Origin: Paenibacillus nuruki
GTDB lineage: Bacteria; Bacillota; Bacilli; Paenibacillales; Paenibacillaceae
Direction of reading: 5' to 3'
NCBI RefSeq assembly: GCF_001721045.1
Contig: NZ_MDER01000034.1
Location: 93,926 to 157,925 of the forward strand
DNA length: 64,000 nt
Part shown: positions 28,252 through 38,138 of the stretch, piece after piece
Layout: every line of letters starts with the position of its first letter
How positions within the stretch are numbered: the first letter of the stretch is position 1
Notes under the pieces: generated by a model
Database searches by the model: none
Told to the model about the DNA's origin: nothing
What the model saw: only the letters and a program-made list of their open reading frames with translations
Translations under genes and position numbers: made by a program

Positions 28252-28736
28252 ATATCATGAAGCATACTATCGCAGTTTTAGTAAATGATCAGCCCGGCGT
28301 TCTTCAAAGAGTCTCAGGACTCTTTGGCCGTCGGGGATTCAATATCGAAAGTATCACTGTAGGTCAATCGGAAGAAGTGGGCTTGTCACGTATGGTTATT
28401 GTGACTACAGGCGGCGAGAAAACACTAGAACAGATTGAAAAGCAACTATACAAAATTATCGATGTTATTAAAGTTATTGACCTTAGCTCAAAACCAATGG
28501 TTACAAGAGAACTGGCATTGATTAAAGTAAAATCAGAGCCAGCAGAACGTCCAGAAATTATGGGTGTTGTTGAAACGTTCCGTGCATCTGTTGTCGATAT
28601 CGGTCCAAATAGCCTTATGGTTCAAGTTGTAGGGGATACGCATAAAATTGATGCTATGCTTGAATTACTGAAGCCTTATGGTATTCGTGAACTTTCCCGC
28701 ACAGGCGCGACAGCGATGATACGCGGTAACGTATAA
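28248..28736 (+). CDS. ilvN: Acetolactate synthase, small regulatory subunit
   Basis: 162 residues; N-terminal ACT domain (HTIAVLVNDQPGVLQRVSGL, GRRGFNIESI) that binds the feedback inhibitor valine and activates IlvB, followed by the conserved C-terminal half ending in GIRELSRTG. Called ilvH in Bacillus. The ATG overlaps the ilvB stop; a second in-frame ATG at 28257 is possible. A very long inverted repeat follows before ilvC. Confidence 0.96.
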   Translation: MNIMKHTIAVLVNDQPGVLQRVSGLFGRRGFNIESITVGQSEEVGLSRMVIVTTGGEKTLEQIEKQLYKIIDVIKVIDLSSKPMVTRELALIKVKSEPAERPEIMGVVETFRASVVDIGPNSLMVQVVGDTHKIDAMLELLKPYGIRELSRTGATAMIRGNV

Positions 28737-28752
28737 AAGATTTATTTTTTCC

Positions 28753-28836
28753 GGCAAGAGCGGGTAATTTGAAAAGATAACTGCTAGATAAAATATAATT
28801 TGGATAGGGTTGTCTTTTGAAATACCCGCTCTTGTC
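28753..28836 (+). repeat. Long inverted repeat between ilvN and ilvC
   Basis: Left arm 28753-28781 and right arm 28809-28836 pair over about 28 bases (left begins GGCAAGAGCGGGTA, right ends TACCCGCTCTTGTC) with a 27-base loop. No U run follows, so it is not a normal terminator. It would put a very stable hairpin 70 bases before ilvC, as expected for an mRNA processing or 5'-protection element. Confidence 0.8.
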
Positions 28837-28893
28837 AGAGGGTTGCGTACTATGTACTATCGGTCTATACCGAAAACCAGCTTCATACATTAG

Positions 28894-29901
<1,008 letters not shown>

Positions 29902-29966
29902 AGAATTTTAATCTATAACGTTAGACTGTCTATGACGGTTGTATTGAAGTAAAAGGTAGAGTAAAG

Positions 29967-30025
29967 ACCGGTATGTAGTAGGGAATAGGAATATATATGC
30001 CTTACTGCATACCGGTATTTTTTTC
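29967..30025 (+). terminator. Terminator-like hairpin between ilvC and leuA
   Basis: ACCGGTATGTAGTA pairs with TTACTGCATACCGGT (one mismatch) and is followed by ATTTTTTTC. Only 9 bases separate the U run from the leuA Shine-Dalgarno site. If active it lowers leuA relative to ilvBNC. Confidence 0.75.
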
Positions 30026-30044
30026 AAAAAAACAAGGAGGTGCG

Positions 30045-31592
30045 ATGATGCGCAAAATTTATATTTTTGATACCACATTGAGAGATGGAGAACAATCGCC
30101 GGGAGTGAACTTGAATACTCGCGAGAAAGTAGAGATTGCTTATCAACTCGAAAAGTTGGGTGTCGATCGGATAGAAGCTGGATTCCCGGCAGCATCGCCT
30201 GGAGATTTGGCAGCGGTTAATGCTGTAGCACGTGCAGTCAAAAATGCAAGTATCATTGGTCTGTCACGAGCTAGAGAACAAGATATCGATGCGGTACGCG
30301 AGGCACTGAAAGGTGCGCAAGATCCGTGCCTACATCTGTTCTTGGCGACTTCACCGATTCACCGTCAGTACAAGCTTCGTATGGAAAAAGAACAGGTTAA
30401 AGATACAGCACGTTCAGCTATTCGCTATGCACGTCAGTATTTTGACAAAGTGGAATTTTCATTGGAAGATGCAGGACGTACAGAGTATGACTTTATGGTG
30501 GAAATGGTAACGATGGCGGTCGAAGAAGGCGCTTACGTGGTCAATATTCCAGATACGGTCGGCTTTTTGACACCTTATGAATACGGTAATATTTTCAAAC
30601 ATCTGAAAGAAAATGTACCTAATATCGAAAAAGTACAATTGAGCGCTCACTGTCATGATGATCTAGGTATGGCAACAGCGAATGCATTAGCCGCAATTTT
30701 GAATGGTGCGGATCAGATTGAAGGTACAATTAATGGAATTGGTGAACGTGCCGGTAATACATCGTTAGAAGAAGTAGCGATGGCACTGGAAACACGTCAG
30801 GATTTCTTTAATGCCAAAACAAGCTTGACCCTTTCGGAAATCGCACGTACAAGTCGTTTAGTGAGCAAATTGACAGGTATGGTCGTCCCGGGGAACAAAG
30901 CTATTGTTGGAGCTAATGCATTTGCCCATGAATCTGGTATTCATCAAGATGGTATGTTGAAAGAGAAAACAACCTATGAAATTATGAGTCCAGAAACGAT
31001 AGGCTTTAAAGCAACCAAGTTAGTGATGGGTAAACACTCAGGTCGTCATGCATTCCGTGAACATTTGATTGAACTCGGTTATAACTTGGAAGAAGAAGCA
31101 TTGAATGAAGCATTTGCTAAATTTAAAATTTTGGCAGATAAGAAAAAAGAAATCTCGGATGATGATTTATTCGCCTTGTTAGAAGAACGTCTTGCAGATG
31201 CACCTGAATTGTTCCAATTGGATTCGTTGTTTGTTTCCTTTGATAGTGAAGGTTCTCCAACAGCGAAGATCCGTTTGTCGACATCCGATGGTGAAGTACG
31301 TGAAGAAGAATCTAGCGGTAACGGTTCTGTGGATTCGATCTACAACGCTATTGATAAAGCTTCACAAGAAGAAGTGAAGCTAGCAGATTACTCGATCAAA
31401 GGGGTAACGCAAGGTAAAGACGCACTGGGTGAAGTTCATGTAGCACTTACTCAAGATGGTATTACTGCGCAAGGTCGTGGCGTGAGTACAGATATTCTAG
31501 AAGCCAGCGCACGTGCTTATGTAGACTCTTTGAATCGTCTTGTCGAAAAGCGTAAAACATACGGTAGACGTGATAATATTTCGATGATCTAA
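30045..31592 (+). CDS. leuA: 2-isopropylmalate synthase
   Basis: First committed step of leucine synthesis: acetyl-CoA plus 2-oxoisovalerate. 515 residues. DRE-TIM barrel with [12 protein letters not shown] at the start and the metal motif [15 protein letters not shown] near 200; linker [11 protein letters not shown]-terminal allosteric domain (about 385-515) that binds leucine. AAGGAGG at 30034-30040 lies four bases before the first of two adjacent ATGs and seven before the second (30048), so either may be used. The frame is open upstream to 29997 but that part is the terminator stem. Confidence 0.96.
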   Translation: MMRKIYIFDTTLRDGEQSPGVNLNTREKVEIAYQLEKLGVDRIEAGFPAASPGDLAAVNAVARAVKNASIIGLSRAREQDIDAVREALKGAQDPCLHLFLATSPIHRQYKLRMEKEQVKDTARSAIRYARQYFDKVEFSLEDAGRTEYDFMVEMVTMAVEEGAYVVNIPDTVGFLTPYEYGNIFKHLKENVPNIEKVQLSAHCHDDLGMATANALAAILNGADQIEGTINGIGERAGNTSLEEVAMALETRQDFFNAKTSLTLSEIARTSRLVSKLTGMVVPGNKAIVGANAFAHESGIHQDGMLKEKTTYEIMSPETIGFKATKLVMGKHSGRHAFREHLIELGYNLEEEALNEAFAKFKILADKKKEISDDDLFALLEERLADAPELFQLDSLFVSFDSEGSPTAKIRLSTSDGEVREEESSGNGSVDSIYNAIDKASQEEVKLADYSIKGVTQGKDALGEVHVALTQDGITAQGRGVSTDILEASARAYVDSLNRLVEKRKTYGRRDNISMI

Positions 31593-31667
31593 AAAAGATT
31601 TACAAAAAATAATGATTTAGGTTGTAAAAAGACTGTTATTTTTTACTTTATATAATGAAAGACCTTT

Positions 31668-31706
31668 TAACCACACTGTTGTAAATGACAGTGTGGTTAT
31701 TTATTT
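31668..31706 (+). terminator. Terminator after leuA
   Basis: TAACCACACTGT / ACAGTGTGGTTA with a TGTAAATG-type loop and TTTATTTA tail. It ends the ilvBNC-leuA operon. Confidence 0.82.
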
Positions 31707-31783
31707 AGCAGAAGTAGAGTGAGAAGTAGAAATGTAGTCAGTCGCCCAGTTCAAATCATATTCAATCAGAGGAGGAATACAGT

Positions 31784-32863
31784 ATGACTTGTCAAGGTAA
31801 AGACTTGCCTATCGAAGTAGTAGATACCACCGGAATTATTCAGTATGATATTGCTTCTGCAACCAAGGGAGGCACTCGCCGTTTAATGGTAAGTGATAAT
31901 CCTGAGACATTGAGTGAAGCCAATTTTTCTGTACGTCATGGTACATTATGGCATGATGTTGTGCAGACGAATAACAAAACAGTACAACATCGTATTTTTG
32001 CATGGCATTACAATGTGCTTAAAGATCCAGTTAAAGTGGGTATTACGCTTGAAAATAAAGCAAATCATGGCGCTCTTCGAATCACATCGATTGCTCGTGA
32101 GTATCGAGTTGGTGGAGATGATGTAAATTGGATCAGTGATATTGGTACTTGTATTTCAAGAGCGACACTTGGAGGAACAGCAGATCAACGTACTGCTGAA
32201 AATCCATTGATTAAACAGTTGCAATCAGGCTTAATCGAAAGCTTTATTGTACCACCGGGTAAATTGCTTGGATTTATGTATGACTTTACGGTTGAAAGTA
32301 CAGATAGCGGGCAGATCAGTTACGAAGTACGTACAGTCGCTTCGCGTGATACAGCCTATGATCTGACATTAATTAAGTCAGCTCCGTTACCGCTTGCACC
32401 ACAAGCGCATCCGCGTGGCAGTTGGAATTTCTCAGAAACCAATGCGATCACACCTGTATATACAGTAGGATCAGCACGTGTTATTTATCCAACGGCTACC
32501 AAGTTGAAAAAAGATGGAACATTGCCTGCGGATCAACTATTTACAGCGGTTAATAGTGAATTACCTACTTCTCTTGATAATCGTGCTCAATTCGGAGCTG
32601 TATACAATGTCACTGTTCCTGTAAATAACCCGTCTTCACAAGCACGTACGATCAAAATTTCACTAAATCCACGTGGTGGTAGTTATGGTGGTGCTGTTCG
32701 TAAAGATGGGCAGACTTACGGTGTGCCTTTAATGCGTACCAACACACAAGCATGTCCTGTCTATACGGTTAATGCTCCTCCCGGAAATAGTAAATATACG
32801 TTTGCTTTGATGATTGCAGGTGCTTCGTCTACACCGCTAGGTATTTTGGTAGAAACATTATAA
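31784..32863 (+). CDS. Unrecognised 359-residue protein between leuA and leuB
   Basis: I do not recognise this family. The protein has no signal peptide and no membrane helix; it is rich in beta-prone segments, Thr, Asn and Gly, and looks like two beta-sandwich-like halves joined near ASRDTAYDLTLIKS (about 185-200). Five Trp and three Cys are present, without a metal or catalytic motif. GAGGAGG precedes the ATG by nine bases. It lies behind the leuA terminator and in front of a bidirectional terminator, so it is its own unit. Codon use looks like its neighbours. Confidence 0.7.
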   Translation: MTCQGKDLPIEVVDTTGIIQYDIASATKGGTRRLMVSDNPETLSEANFSVRHGTLWHDVVQTNNKTVQHRIFAWHYNVLKDPVKVGITLENKANHGALRITSIAREYRVGGDDVNWISDIGTCISRATLGGTADQRTAENPLIKQLQSGLIESFIVPPGKLLGFMYDFTVESTDSGQISYEVRTVASRDTAYDLTLIKSAPLPLAPQAHPRGSWNFSETNAITPVYTVGSARVIYPTATKLKKDGTLPADQLFTAVNSELPTSLDNRAQFGAVYNVTVPVNNPSSQARTIKISLNPRGGSYGGAVRKDGQTYGVPLMRTNTQACPVYTVNAPPGNSKYTFALMIAGASSTPLGILVETL

Positions 32864-32923
32864 AATATATCAAGTCCAAAATGGTGTATGAGAGTCATCC
32901 GATAGATTCGTATAAATAATAAC

Positions 32924-32973
32924 AAAAAAGCTCTTCCTTTGTCTTTGCAGACACTTAGGAAGAGCTTTTTTTT
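32924..32973. terminator. Bidirectional terminator
   Basis: AAAAAAGCTCTTCCT pairs with AGGAAGAGCTTTTTTTT; serves the unknown gene on the plus strand and the aldo/keto reductase on the minus strand. Confidence 0.9.
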
Positions 32974-33160
32974 GATCAAAATAATGATTTACCGAATAAC
33001 TGTCTACACAATGATGATTTTCTGCATCATCTAAATCATCCAAAAGAAATAATTGCATTCATATTAGGATGATCTAGTTTGAGAGAGTAGTTGTTATTAC
33101 TGCCTGTATATCATCATACATGTATATTAAAAACAATTACTTTATGTTGAAAAGCAAGAT

Positions 33161-34141
33161 TTACCAAGCGTATGCTTTAGGAGCTGCTCCACCTGGACCC
33201 GGGAAAATTTCATCCAGACGAGTCATTGTAGCTTCATCTAGCTTCACATCGATAATGCGCAAAGAACTTTCAAACTGTTCTGCTGTACGTGGTCCGATAA
33301 TTGGAGCAGTTACTGCTGGATTAGCAAGAACCCATGCTAAAGCGACCACATCTTGAGGCTCGCCTAGTTCTTTACATAGTTCAGCGTATTGCTCTAGTTG
33401 TTCTTTATGTTGATCCACTCTTTTGGCATCTCCACCACTGCGTGAACCTTCGATTTTTTGTAGTGCATTACGTCCCAATAATCCGCCATCGAGTGGACTC
33501 CAAGGAATAACGCCTAATCCAAGCGCATGAGCAGCAGGAAGAACTTCCAATTCAGGTTGACGACATAATAGACTATATTTATGTTGCTCTGAAATTAAAC
33601 CTAAGAAATTACGGTTTTCAGCAGCTTTTTGAGCGATTGCAATATGCCATGCTGCAAAGTTACTTGAACCGACATAACCGATTTTACCTTGTTGAACAGC
33701 GACTTCGAATGCACCCCATAATTCATCCCAACTTACATTGGTATCAATATGGTGCATTTGATACAATTCAACATGATCGGTTTGTAAGCGTTTGAGAGAA
33801 CCTTCAAGATGACGACGAATTTTGTAAGCTGATAATCCACCATCGCTATTAGGGCCATCTAAATCTTTATGCATTGTGCCATATACTTTAGTAGCTAGCA
33901 CCACTTTCTCACGACGATTACCGCCTTGTTTGAACCAACGTCCGATAATCTCTTCTGTTGTTCCAACACCTACTTTAAATCCGTATACATTGGCAGTATC
34001 AAAAAAGTTGATGCCTGCATCAAGAGCAGCGTCCATAATTCGGAATGATTCTTTCTCATCTGTAACAGGTCCAAAATTCATCGTGCCCAAACAAATACGG
34101 CTGACCTTTAACCCTGACTTACCAAGATATGAATAATCCAT
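33161..34141 (-). CDS. Aldo/keto reductase
   Basis: 326 residues, NADPH-dependent (alpha/beta)8 barrel. Catalytic tetrad positions: Asp in NFFDTANVYG (about 49-58), Tyr in the same motif, Lys in LATKVYG and His in YQMHHID. The closing IIGPRTAEQFE binds the cofactor phosphate. Resembles the YcsN/IolS-type reductases of Bacillus; the carbonyl substrate is unknown. The frame starts at GTG 34150, but GGAGTG eight bases before ATG 34141 fixes the start. It runs against leuA and leuB and so interrupts the usual leu gene order. Confidence 0.92.
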   Translation of the reverse strand: MDYSYLGKSGLKVSRICLGTMNFGPVTDEKESFRIMDAALDAGINFFDTANVYGFKVGVGTTEEIIGRWFKQGGNRREKVVLATKVYGTMHKDLDGPNSDGGLSAYKIRRHLEGSLKRLQTDHVELYQMHHIDTNVSWDELWGAFEVAVQQGKIGYVGSSNFAAWHIAIAQKAAENRNFLGLISEQHKYSLLCRQPELEVLPAAHALGLGVIPWSPLDGGLLGRNALQKIEGSRSGGDAKRVDQHKEQLEQYAELCKELGEPQDVVALAWVLANPAVTAPIIGPRTAEQFESSLRIIDVKLDEATMTRLDEIFPGPGGAAPKAYAW

Positions 34142-34517
34142 AATATGCACTCCTCTGTTTTTAAAATATTGAACTGCATAACCAAATGCGCTCTTGTATT
34201 ATTTTAGACCTTGTATCTGTGAACAGCAAATTTCCTTATCCAATATTTGGTACAAATTCCTATGTTGCTATAGCATATAATAATACGGAAGTGAAGATGA
34301 GTATATCAATGGTTTGTCAGATAGCTTATCCATCTAATTACAGATCATTTGATATCGATTTATGCGTAGTAAAATCTATCAATCTATCTATGAAAAGAAG
34401 CTTATAGGATTTGCCTATGAAGGTCATAGTTTGTATATCTTGGCTAAGACCTGACATGTATGATAAAACTGTGTATAGGTGAAATGAACGAACTCAACAT
34501 AAAAGGAGACTTCTAAT
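34142..34517. other. Divergent intergenic region before leuB
   Basis: About 375 bases without a T-box or terminator. A TTGATA (34349-34354) lacks a good -10. I see no clear promoter for leuB and no coding frame with a ribosome site. Confidence 0.35.
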
Positions 34518-35612
34518 ATGACAGACGTAAAAAAAATCGCAGTAATTGCCGGTGACGGTATCGGACCAGAAGTTGTAGCAGAAGCTGAAAAAGTATTAAA
34601 AAAAGCAGAAGAACTATACGGATATTCTTTTGAAACGGAACATGCTTTATTTGGCGGAATCGCAATAGATGAAAAAGGAACACCGCTTCCAGAAGAAACA
34701 CTAGCAATTTGTAAAAGTGCAGACGCTGTATTGCTTGGAGCTGTCGGTGGACCGAAATGGGATAACAACTCTAAAGAACTTCGTCCAGAAACAGGTCTTC
34801 TAGGTATTCGCAAAGCTTTGGGACTATTTTCTAACTTACGTCCAGCGGTTGTATTCGATTGTCTGAAAGAAGCATCTACACTCAAGCCAGAAGTGCTTGA
34901 AGGAACAGACTTGATGGTTGTTCGTGAATTAACAGGCGGCATTTATTTTGGAGAGAAGCTAAGAAGACAAGGTGAGCATGGGGAAGAAGCTGTAGATACA
35001 TGTGTATATAATGTAACTGAGATTGAACGGATCACACGTCAAGCTTTTGAAATTGCTCAAAAACGTCGTAAAAAATTAGCTTCTGTAGATAAAGCCAATG
35101 TACTTGAAACGTCTCGTCTATGGCGTGAGACAGTTAACCGGATTGCTCCTGACTATCCAGATGTAGAACTAGAGCACGTATTGGTTGATAACTGTGCGAT
35201 GCAATTGCTTCGTCGTCCATCTAGTTTTGATGTGATCGTGACTGAAAATATGTTTGGTGATATTTTGAGTGATGAAGCAGCTATGTTGACAGGATCGATC
35301 GGAATGTTAGCTTCTGCGTCTATGGGAGATAGCACAGATGCAGGTAGCTTTGGATTGTATGAGCCGGTACACGGATCAGCACCTGATATCGCAGGACAAG
35401 GATTAGCGAATCCGATTGCAACTATTTTGTCTGTAGCGTTGATGTTCCGTCTAACCTTTAATTATGCAGAAGCAGCAGATGCTATTGAAGCAGCAGTAGC
35501 TAAAGTATTAGATGAAGGTCATCGTACAGCTGATATTGCTGTTGATAAGAGCAAGGCATTATCCACTTCACAAATGGGTGATTTGATCGTAGCAGCCATG
35601 CAAAAAGCATAA
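34518..35612 (+). CDS. leuB: 3-isopropylmalate dehydrogenase
   Basis: Oxidises and decarboxylates 3-isopropylmalate with NAD+ in leucine synthesis. 364 residues. GDGIGPEV near the N-terminus, the substrate-binding [11 protein letters not shown] (about 135-146), the metal Asp residues in [12 protein letters not shown] and the NAD-binding [27 protein letters not shown] precedes the ATG by about 10 bases. Not in one operon with leuA here, and leuC and leuD are absent from the window. Confidence 0.97.
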   Translation: MTDVKKIAVIAGDGIGPEVVAEAEKVLKKAEELYGYSFETEHALFGGIAIDEKGTPLPEETLAICKSADAVLLGAVGGPKWDNNSKELRPETGLLGIRKALGLFSNLRPAVVFDCLKEASTLKPEVLEGTDLMVVRELTGGIYFGEKLRRQGEHGEEAVDTCVYNVTEIERITRQAFEIAQKRRKKLASVDKANVLETSRLWRETVNRIAPDYPDVELEHVLVDNCAMQLLRRPSSFDVIVTENMFGDILSDEAAMLTGSIGMLASASMGDSTDAGSFGLYEPVHGSAPDIAGQGLANPIATILSVALMFRLTFNYAEAADAIEAAVAKVLDEGHRTADIAVDKSKALSTSQMGDLIVAAMQKA

Positions 35613-35726
35613 TCTACCTTTTATGATTTGTATAAGCAGAATGAAGTTGCAAAATGTGATCAAAGTGTGAATAAAGCTCTCTTCGCTAGAGCCAGAAGAC
35701 ATTAAATTGTACGAAAAAATCCTTAT

Positions 35727-35741
35727 TTAGAATTATTATAA
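35727..35741. promoter_or_regulatory. PerR box upstream of the peroxiredoxin gene
   Basis: TTAGAATTATTATAA matches the PerR consensus TTATAATNATTATAA at all but one defined position. It overlaps a TATAAT. PerR is the Bacillales peroxide-sensing repressor. Confidence 0.7.
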
Positions 35742-35791
35742 TAAAGTATCTCTTCTAATCTTGACTTTGATTTGGGTCGATGATAACATTC

Positions 35792-35820
35792 TTGTCATAG
35801 CGTTTTAGAGTTATGATAAT
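35792..35820 (+). promoter_or_regulatory. Candidate promoter of the peroxiredoxin gene
   Basis: TTGTCA (35792-35797), 17 bases, GATAAT (35815-35820), about 50 bases downstream of the PerR box. Confidence 0.55.
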
Positions 35821-35877
35821 GATAGGAAAGAAAAGTGTTTGTTAGCTTTTCTTATATAAAAGGAGGAATACTGGATT

Positions 35878-36426
35878 ATGGCAGATCGTTTAGTAGGTAA
35901 ACAAGCACCAGATTTTAACATGGAGACCGTTTCTGGTGACGGTAAAGATTTTGGACGCGTTCAATTGTCCGATTACAAAGGTAAATGGTTGGTATTTTTC
36001 TTCTATCCACTAGATTTCACTTTTGTATGCCCTACAGAAATCACTGCACTTAGTGATGCAGCAGAAGAATTCAGAGCATTGGATACTGAAATTGTTGGTG
36101 TAAGTACTGACTCTATTCACAGTCACAAAGCTTGGATTAGCACTGCTCCAGAAAACAATGGTCTAGGTCAATTGAACTTCCCATTGGCTTCCGATATTAC
36201 GAAAAAAGTTGCTTCTGATTATGGCGTATTGATCGAAGAAGAAGGCGTAGCACTTCGCGGTCTATTCATCATCGATCCAGAAGGCGAATTGAAATATGAA
36301 GTAGTTAACCATAACGATGTAGGCCGTAGCGTAGAAGAAACTCTTCGCGTATTGCAAGCTCTACAATCCGGTGGACTATGCCCTATGAACTGGAAACCAG
36401 GACAAAAAACTTTAGTTACTTCTTAA
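35878..36426 (+). CDS. Typical 2-Cys peroxiredoxin (AhpC/Prx1 type)
   Basis: Reduces hydrogen peroxide and organic peroxides. 182 residues. Peroxidatic Cys in FTFVCPTEIT (about 51), resolving Cys in SGGLCPMNWKPG (about 170), and the GVSTDSIHSHKAW block. This is the AhpC/TSA family; no ahpF follows, so thioredoxin probably reduces it. AAAGGAGGA precedes the ATG. A PerR box upstream suggests peroxide induction. Confidence 0.95.
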   Translation: MADRLVGKQAPDFNMETVSGDGKDFGRVQLSDYKGKWLVFFFYPLDFTFVCPTEITALSDAAEEFRALDTEIVGVSTDSIHSHKAWISTAPENNGLGQLNFPLASDITKKVASDYGVLIEEEGVALRGLFIIDPEGELKYEVVNHNDVGRSVEETLRVLQALQSGGLCPMNWKPGQKTLVTS

Positions 36427-36450
36427 TATAAGAAAAAGTAATCTATTTTG

Positions 36451-36489
36451 CCCCTTCATTCGTATATTCTACGAATGGGGGGGTTTTGT
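36451..36489 (+). terminator. Terminator after the peroxiredoxin gene
   Basis: CCCCTTCATTCGTA / TACGAATGGGGGGG with two G-U pairs, then TTTTG. Confidence 0.85.
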
Positions 36490-36608
36490 CTTCTCCCAAA
36501 AAAGTGTAGAATGGACACAAGCTGATTAATAATCATTCACAATCAATTATTTTGATGATATTGGGGTAAGGTTGAAAATCATAGAATAATGTATGGAGGG
36601 TGAGCAAC

Positions 36609-37013
36609 ATGAGCTTTTGCTGTGGCGGCAGTATGATAGGTACGAAAGGGACGTTAAAACATTTTCGAACCCAGGTTCATAATGTTCCCCTACTCGTATG
36701 TCCTGTATGTGAGCGTGTTGAAGTTCACTACAAAGTAGAAAGTGAATATGAGATTTTGGCTGAGTATGCGCATGGAGACGGCACACCTGAGATCGATTTT
36801 CAGGACTATGTTATGGAAGATGAAGCGACCATGTTCGAGAACTGCGTGAATATGGAAGAAGATGATCCTATGACTATGGTTCAAAGTCAGATCGATATGG
36901 GGCTGGATTTGCTTGCTGTAGCCAAAAAGATCAATGATGAACAATGGGAACGTGATCTGAAAAGACGCCTTGCTGTCATGAGTCTACGTCGCTCTCGTCT
37001 TCAACACAAGTAA
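36609..37013 (+). CDS. Small Cys-pair (zinc-finger-like) protein
   Basis: 134 residues. Two Cys pairs near the N-terminus (FCCGGSM and VCPVC, about 4-5 and 31-34) could bind zinc, as in YgiT/YokU-type fingers. A long acidic middle and a basic helical C-terminus (RDLKRRLAVMSLRRSR) follow. Function unknown. GGAGGG (36595-36600) is eight bases before ATG 36609, better than the in-frame GTG at 36600 that lies inside that site. Confidence 0.7.
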   Translation: MSFCCGGSMIGTKGTLKHFRTQVHNVPLLVCPVCERVEVHYKVESEYEILAEYAHGDGTPEIDFQDYVMEDEATMFENCVNMEEDDPMTMVQSQIDMGLDLLAVAKKINDEQWERDLKRRLAVMSLRRSRLQHK

Positions 37014-37044
37014 GTTATAAATGTAAGCCATAATTGAATATATT

Positions 37045-37079
37045 AAAAAGGAGAAGCGATATCAAGCTTCTCTTTTTTG
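37045..37079 (+). terminator. Intrinsic terminator
   Basis: GAGAAGC / GCTTCTC with an 8-base loop, then TTTTTT. Its T run overlaps the -35 (TTGCAT, 37077) of the next operon, whose -10 is TATGAT at 37099-37104. Confidence 0.8.
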
Positions 37080-37139
37080 CATTTCATCCAAATCAAGGTA
37101 TGATAAAACGAGATAAGTAGAGAAAGGAAGATCAAGACG

Positions 37140-38138
37140 ATGGATACATATACAGTTCAACATTTAGCGAATCGACTTCAACAACAAGTAGGTAAAGTGA
37201 TTGTAGGGAAAGATCATGAGATTCAATTGCTACTGACGGCTTTATTTGCTTCCGGTCATGTATTGATGGAAGATGTTCCAGGCACAGGTAAAACAATGCT
37301 TGCCAAAACACTAGCTTCAGCGATGAGTTGTCATTTTCAGCGGATTCAGTTTACGCCGGATTTGTTGCCTTCTGACCTTACAGGAATTCACTTTTTCAAT
37401 CAAAAAGAAAGCGAATTCACGTTTCGAGCAGGGCCTTTATTTGCCAATATTGTACTGGCGGATGAGATCAATCGTGCAACACCACGTACTCAATCCAGTC
37501 TACTGGAATGTATGGAAGAACAGCAGATTAGTGTCGATGGAGAGACAATGAAACTAGAACATCCTTTTATGGTGATTGCCACTCAGAATCCGGTCGATAA
37601 TCAAGGAACGTTTCCATTACCCGAAGCACAGATGGATCGATTTATATTGAAAATGTCGATGGGTTATCCTTCAGCAGAAGAAGGTGTTGAGATTTTGCGT
37701 CGAACAGCATCATCTTCATTAGTGAACAAAGAAGTAGCTATAGAATCTGGTGAAATGACTACTTTCGAACAAGTCAGTCGTGAGCAAATTATTGAAGCCA
37801 GAGAGCAATGTCAGGCAGTGACTATTCACCATGACCTGTTAAGCTATATTGTTCGTATTGCAGAAGCAACCCGTGAGCATCAAGAGATTGCTCTAGGGGC
37901 TAGTCCGCGGGCAACACAAGCCTTACTGCGAGCTGCTCAAGCCTATGCGGCTATACAAGGTAGAGATTATGTATTGCCTGATGATATTCAGACAATGGCT
38001 TCGCCGGTATTGTCTCATCGTCTCGTATTCAAAAATAGACATCAAAATGATAAAAATAAAGCACATGTATTGATTCAATCGATTTTGGACACTGAAGTTG
38101 TACCGACTGAAGCTAATCTGGAAAGTAGAGTGAAGTAA
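37140..38138 (+). CDS. MoxR-family AAA+ ATPase
   Basis: 332 residues. Walker A EDVPGTGKTML (about 44-54), Walker B IVLADEINRATPRTQ (about 105-119), sensor 1 IATQNPVDNQGTFPLPEAQMDRF and a C-terminal lid with GASPRATQALLRAAQA. MoxR ATPases act as chaperones that activate or insert partner complexes and are usually coupled to DUF58/VWA proteins, as here. First gene of a three-gene operon with no gaps; the corresponding Bacillus genes are yeaC-yeaD-yebA. Confidence 0.94.
   Translation: MDTYTVQHLANRLQQQVGKVIVGKDHEIQLLLTALFASGHVLMEDVPGTGKTMLAKTLASAMSCHFQRIQFTPDLLPSDLTGIHFFNQKESEFTFRAGPLFANIVLADEINRATPRTQSSLLECMEEQQISVDGETMKLEHPFMVIATQNPVDNQGTFPLPEAQMDRFILKMSMGYPSAEEGVEILRRTASSSLVNKEVAIESGEMTTFEQVSREQIIEAREQCQAVTIHHDLLSYIVRIAEATREHQEIALGASPRATQALLRAAQAYAAIQGRDYVLPDDIQTMASPVLSHRLVFKNRHQNDKNKAHVLIQSILDTEVVPTEANLESRVK

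Noticed and set aside
34186..34407. 73-codon ORF before leuB
   Set aside because: No ribosome site or promoter, and the sequence is not protein-like; treated as intergenic.
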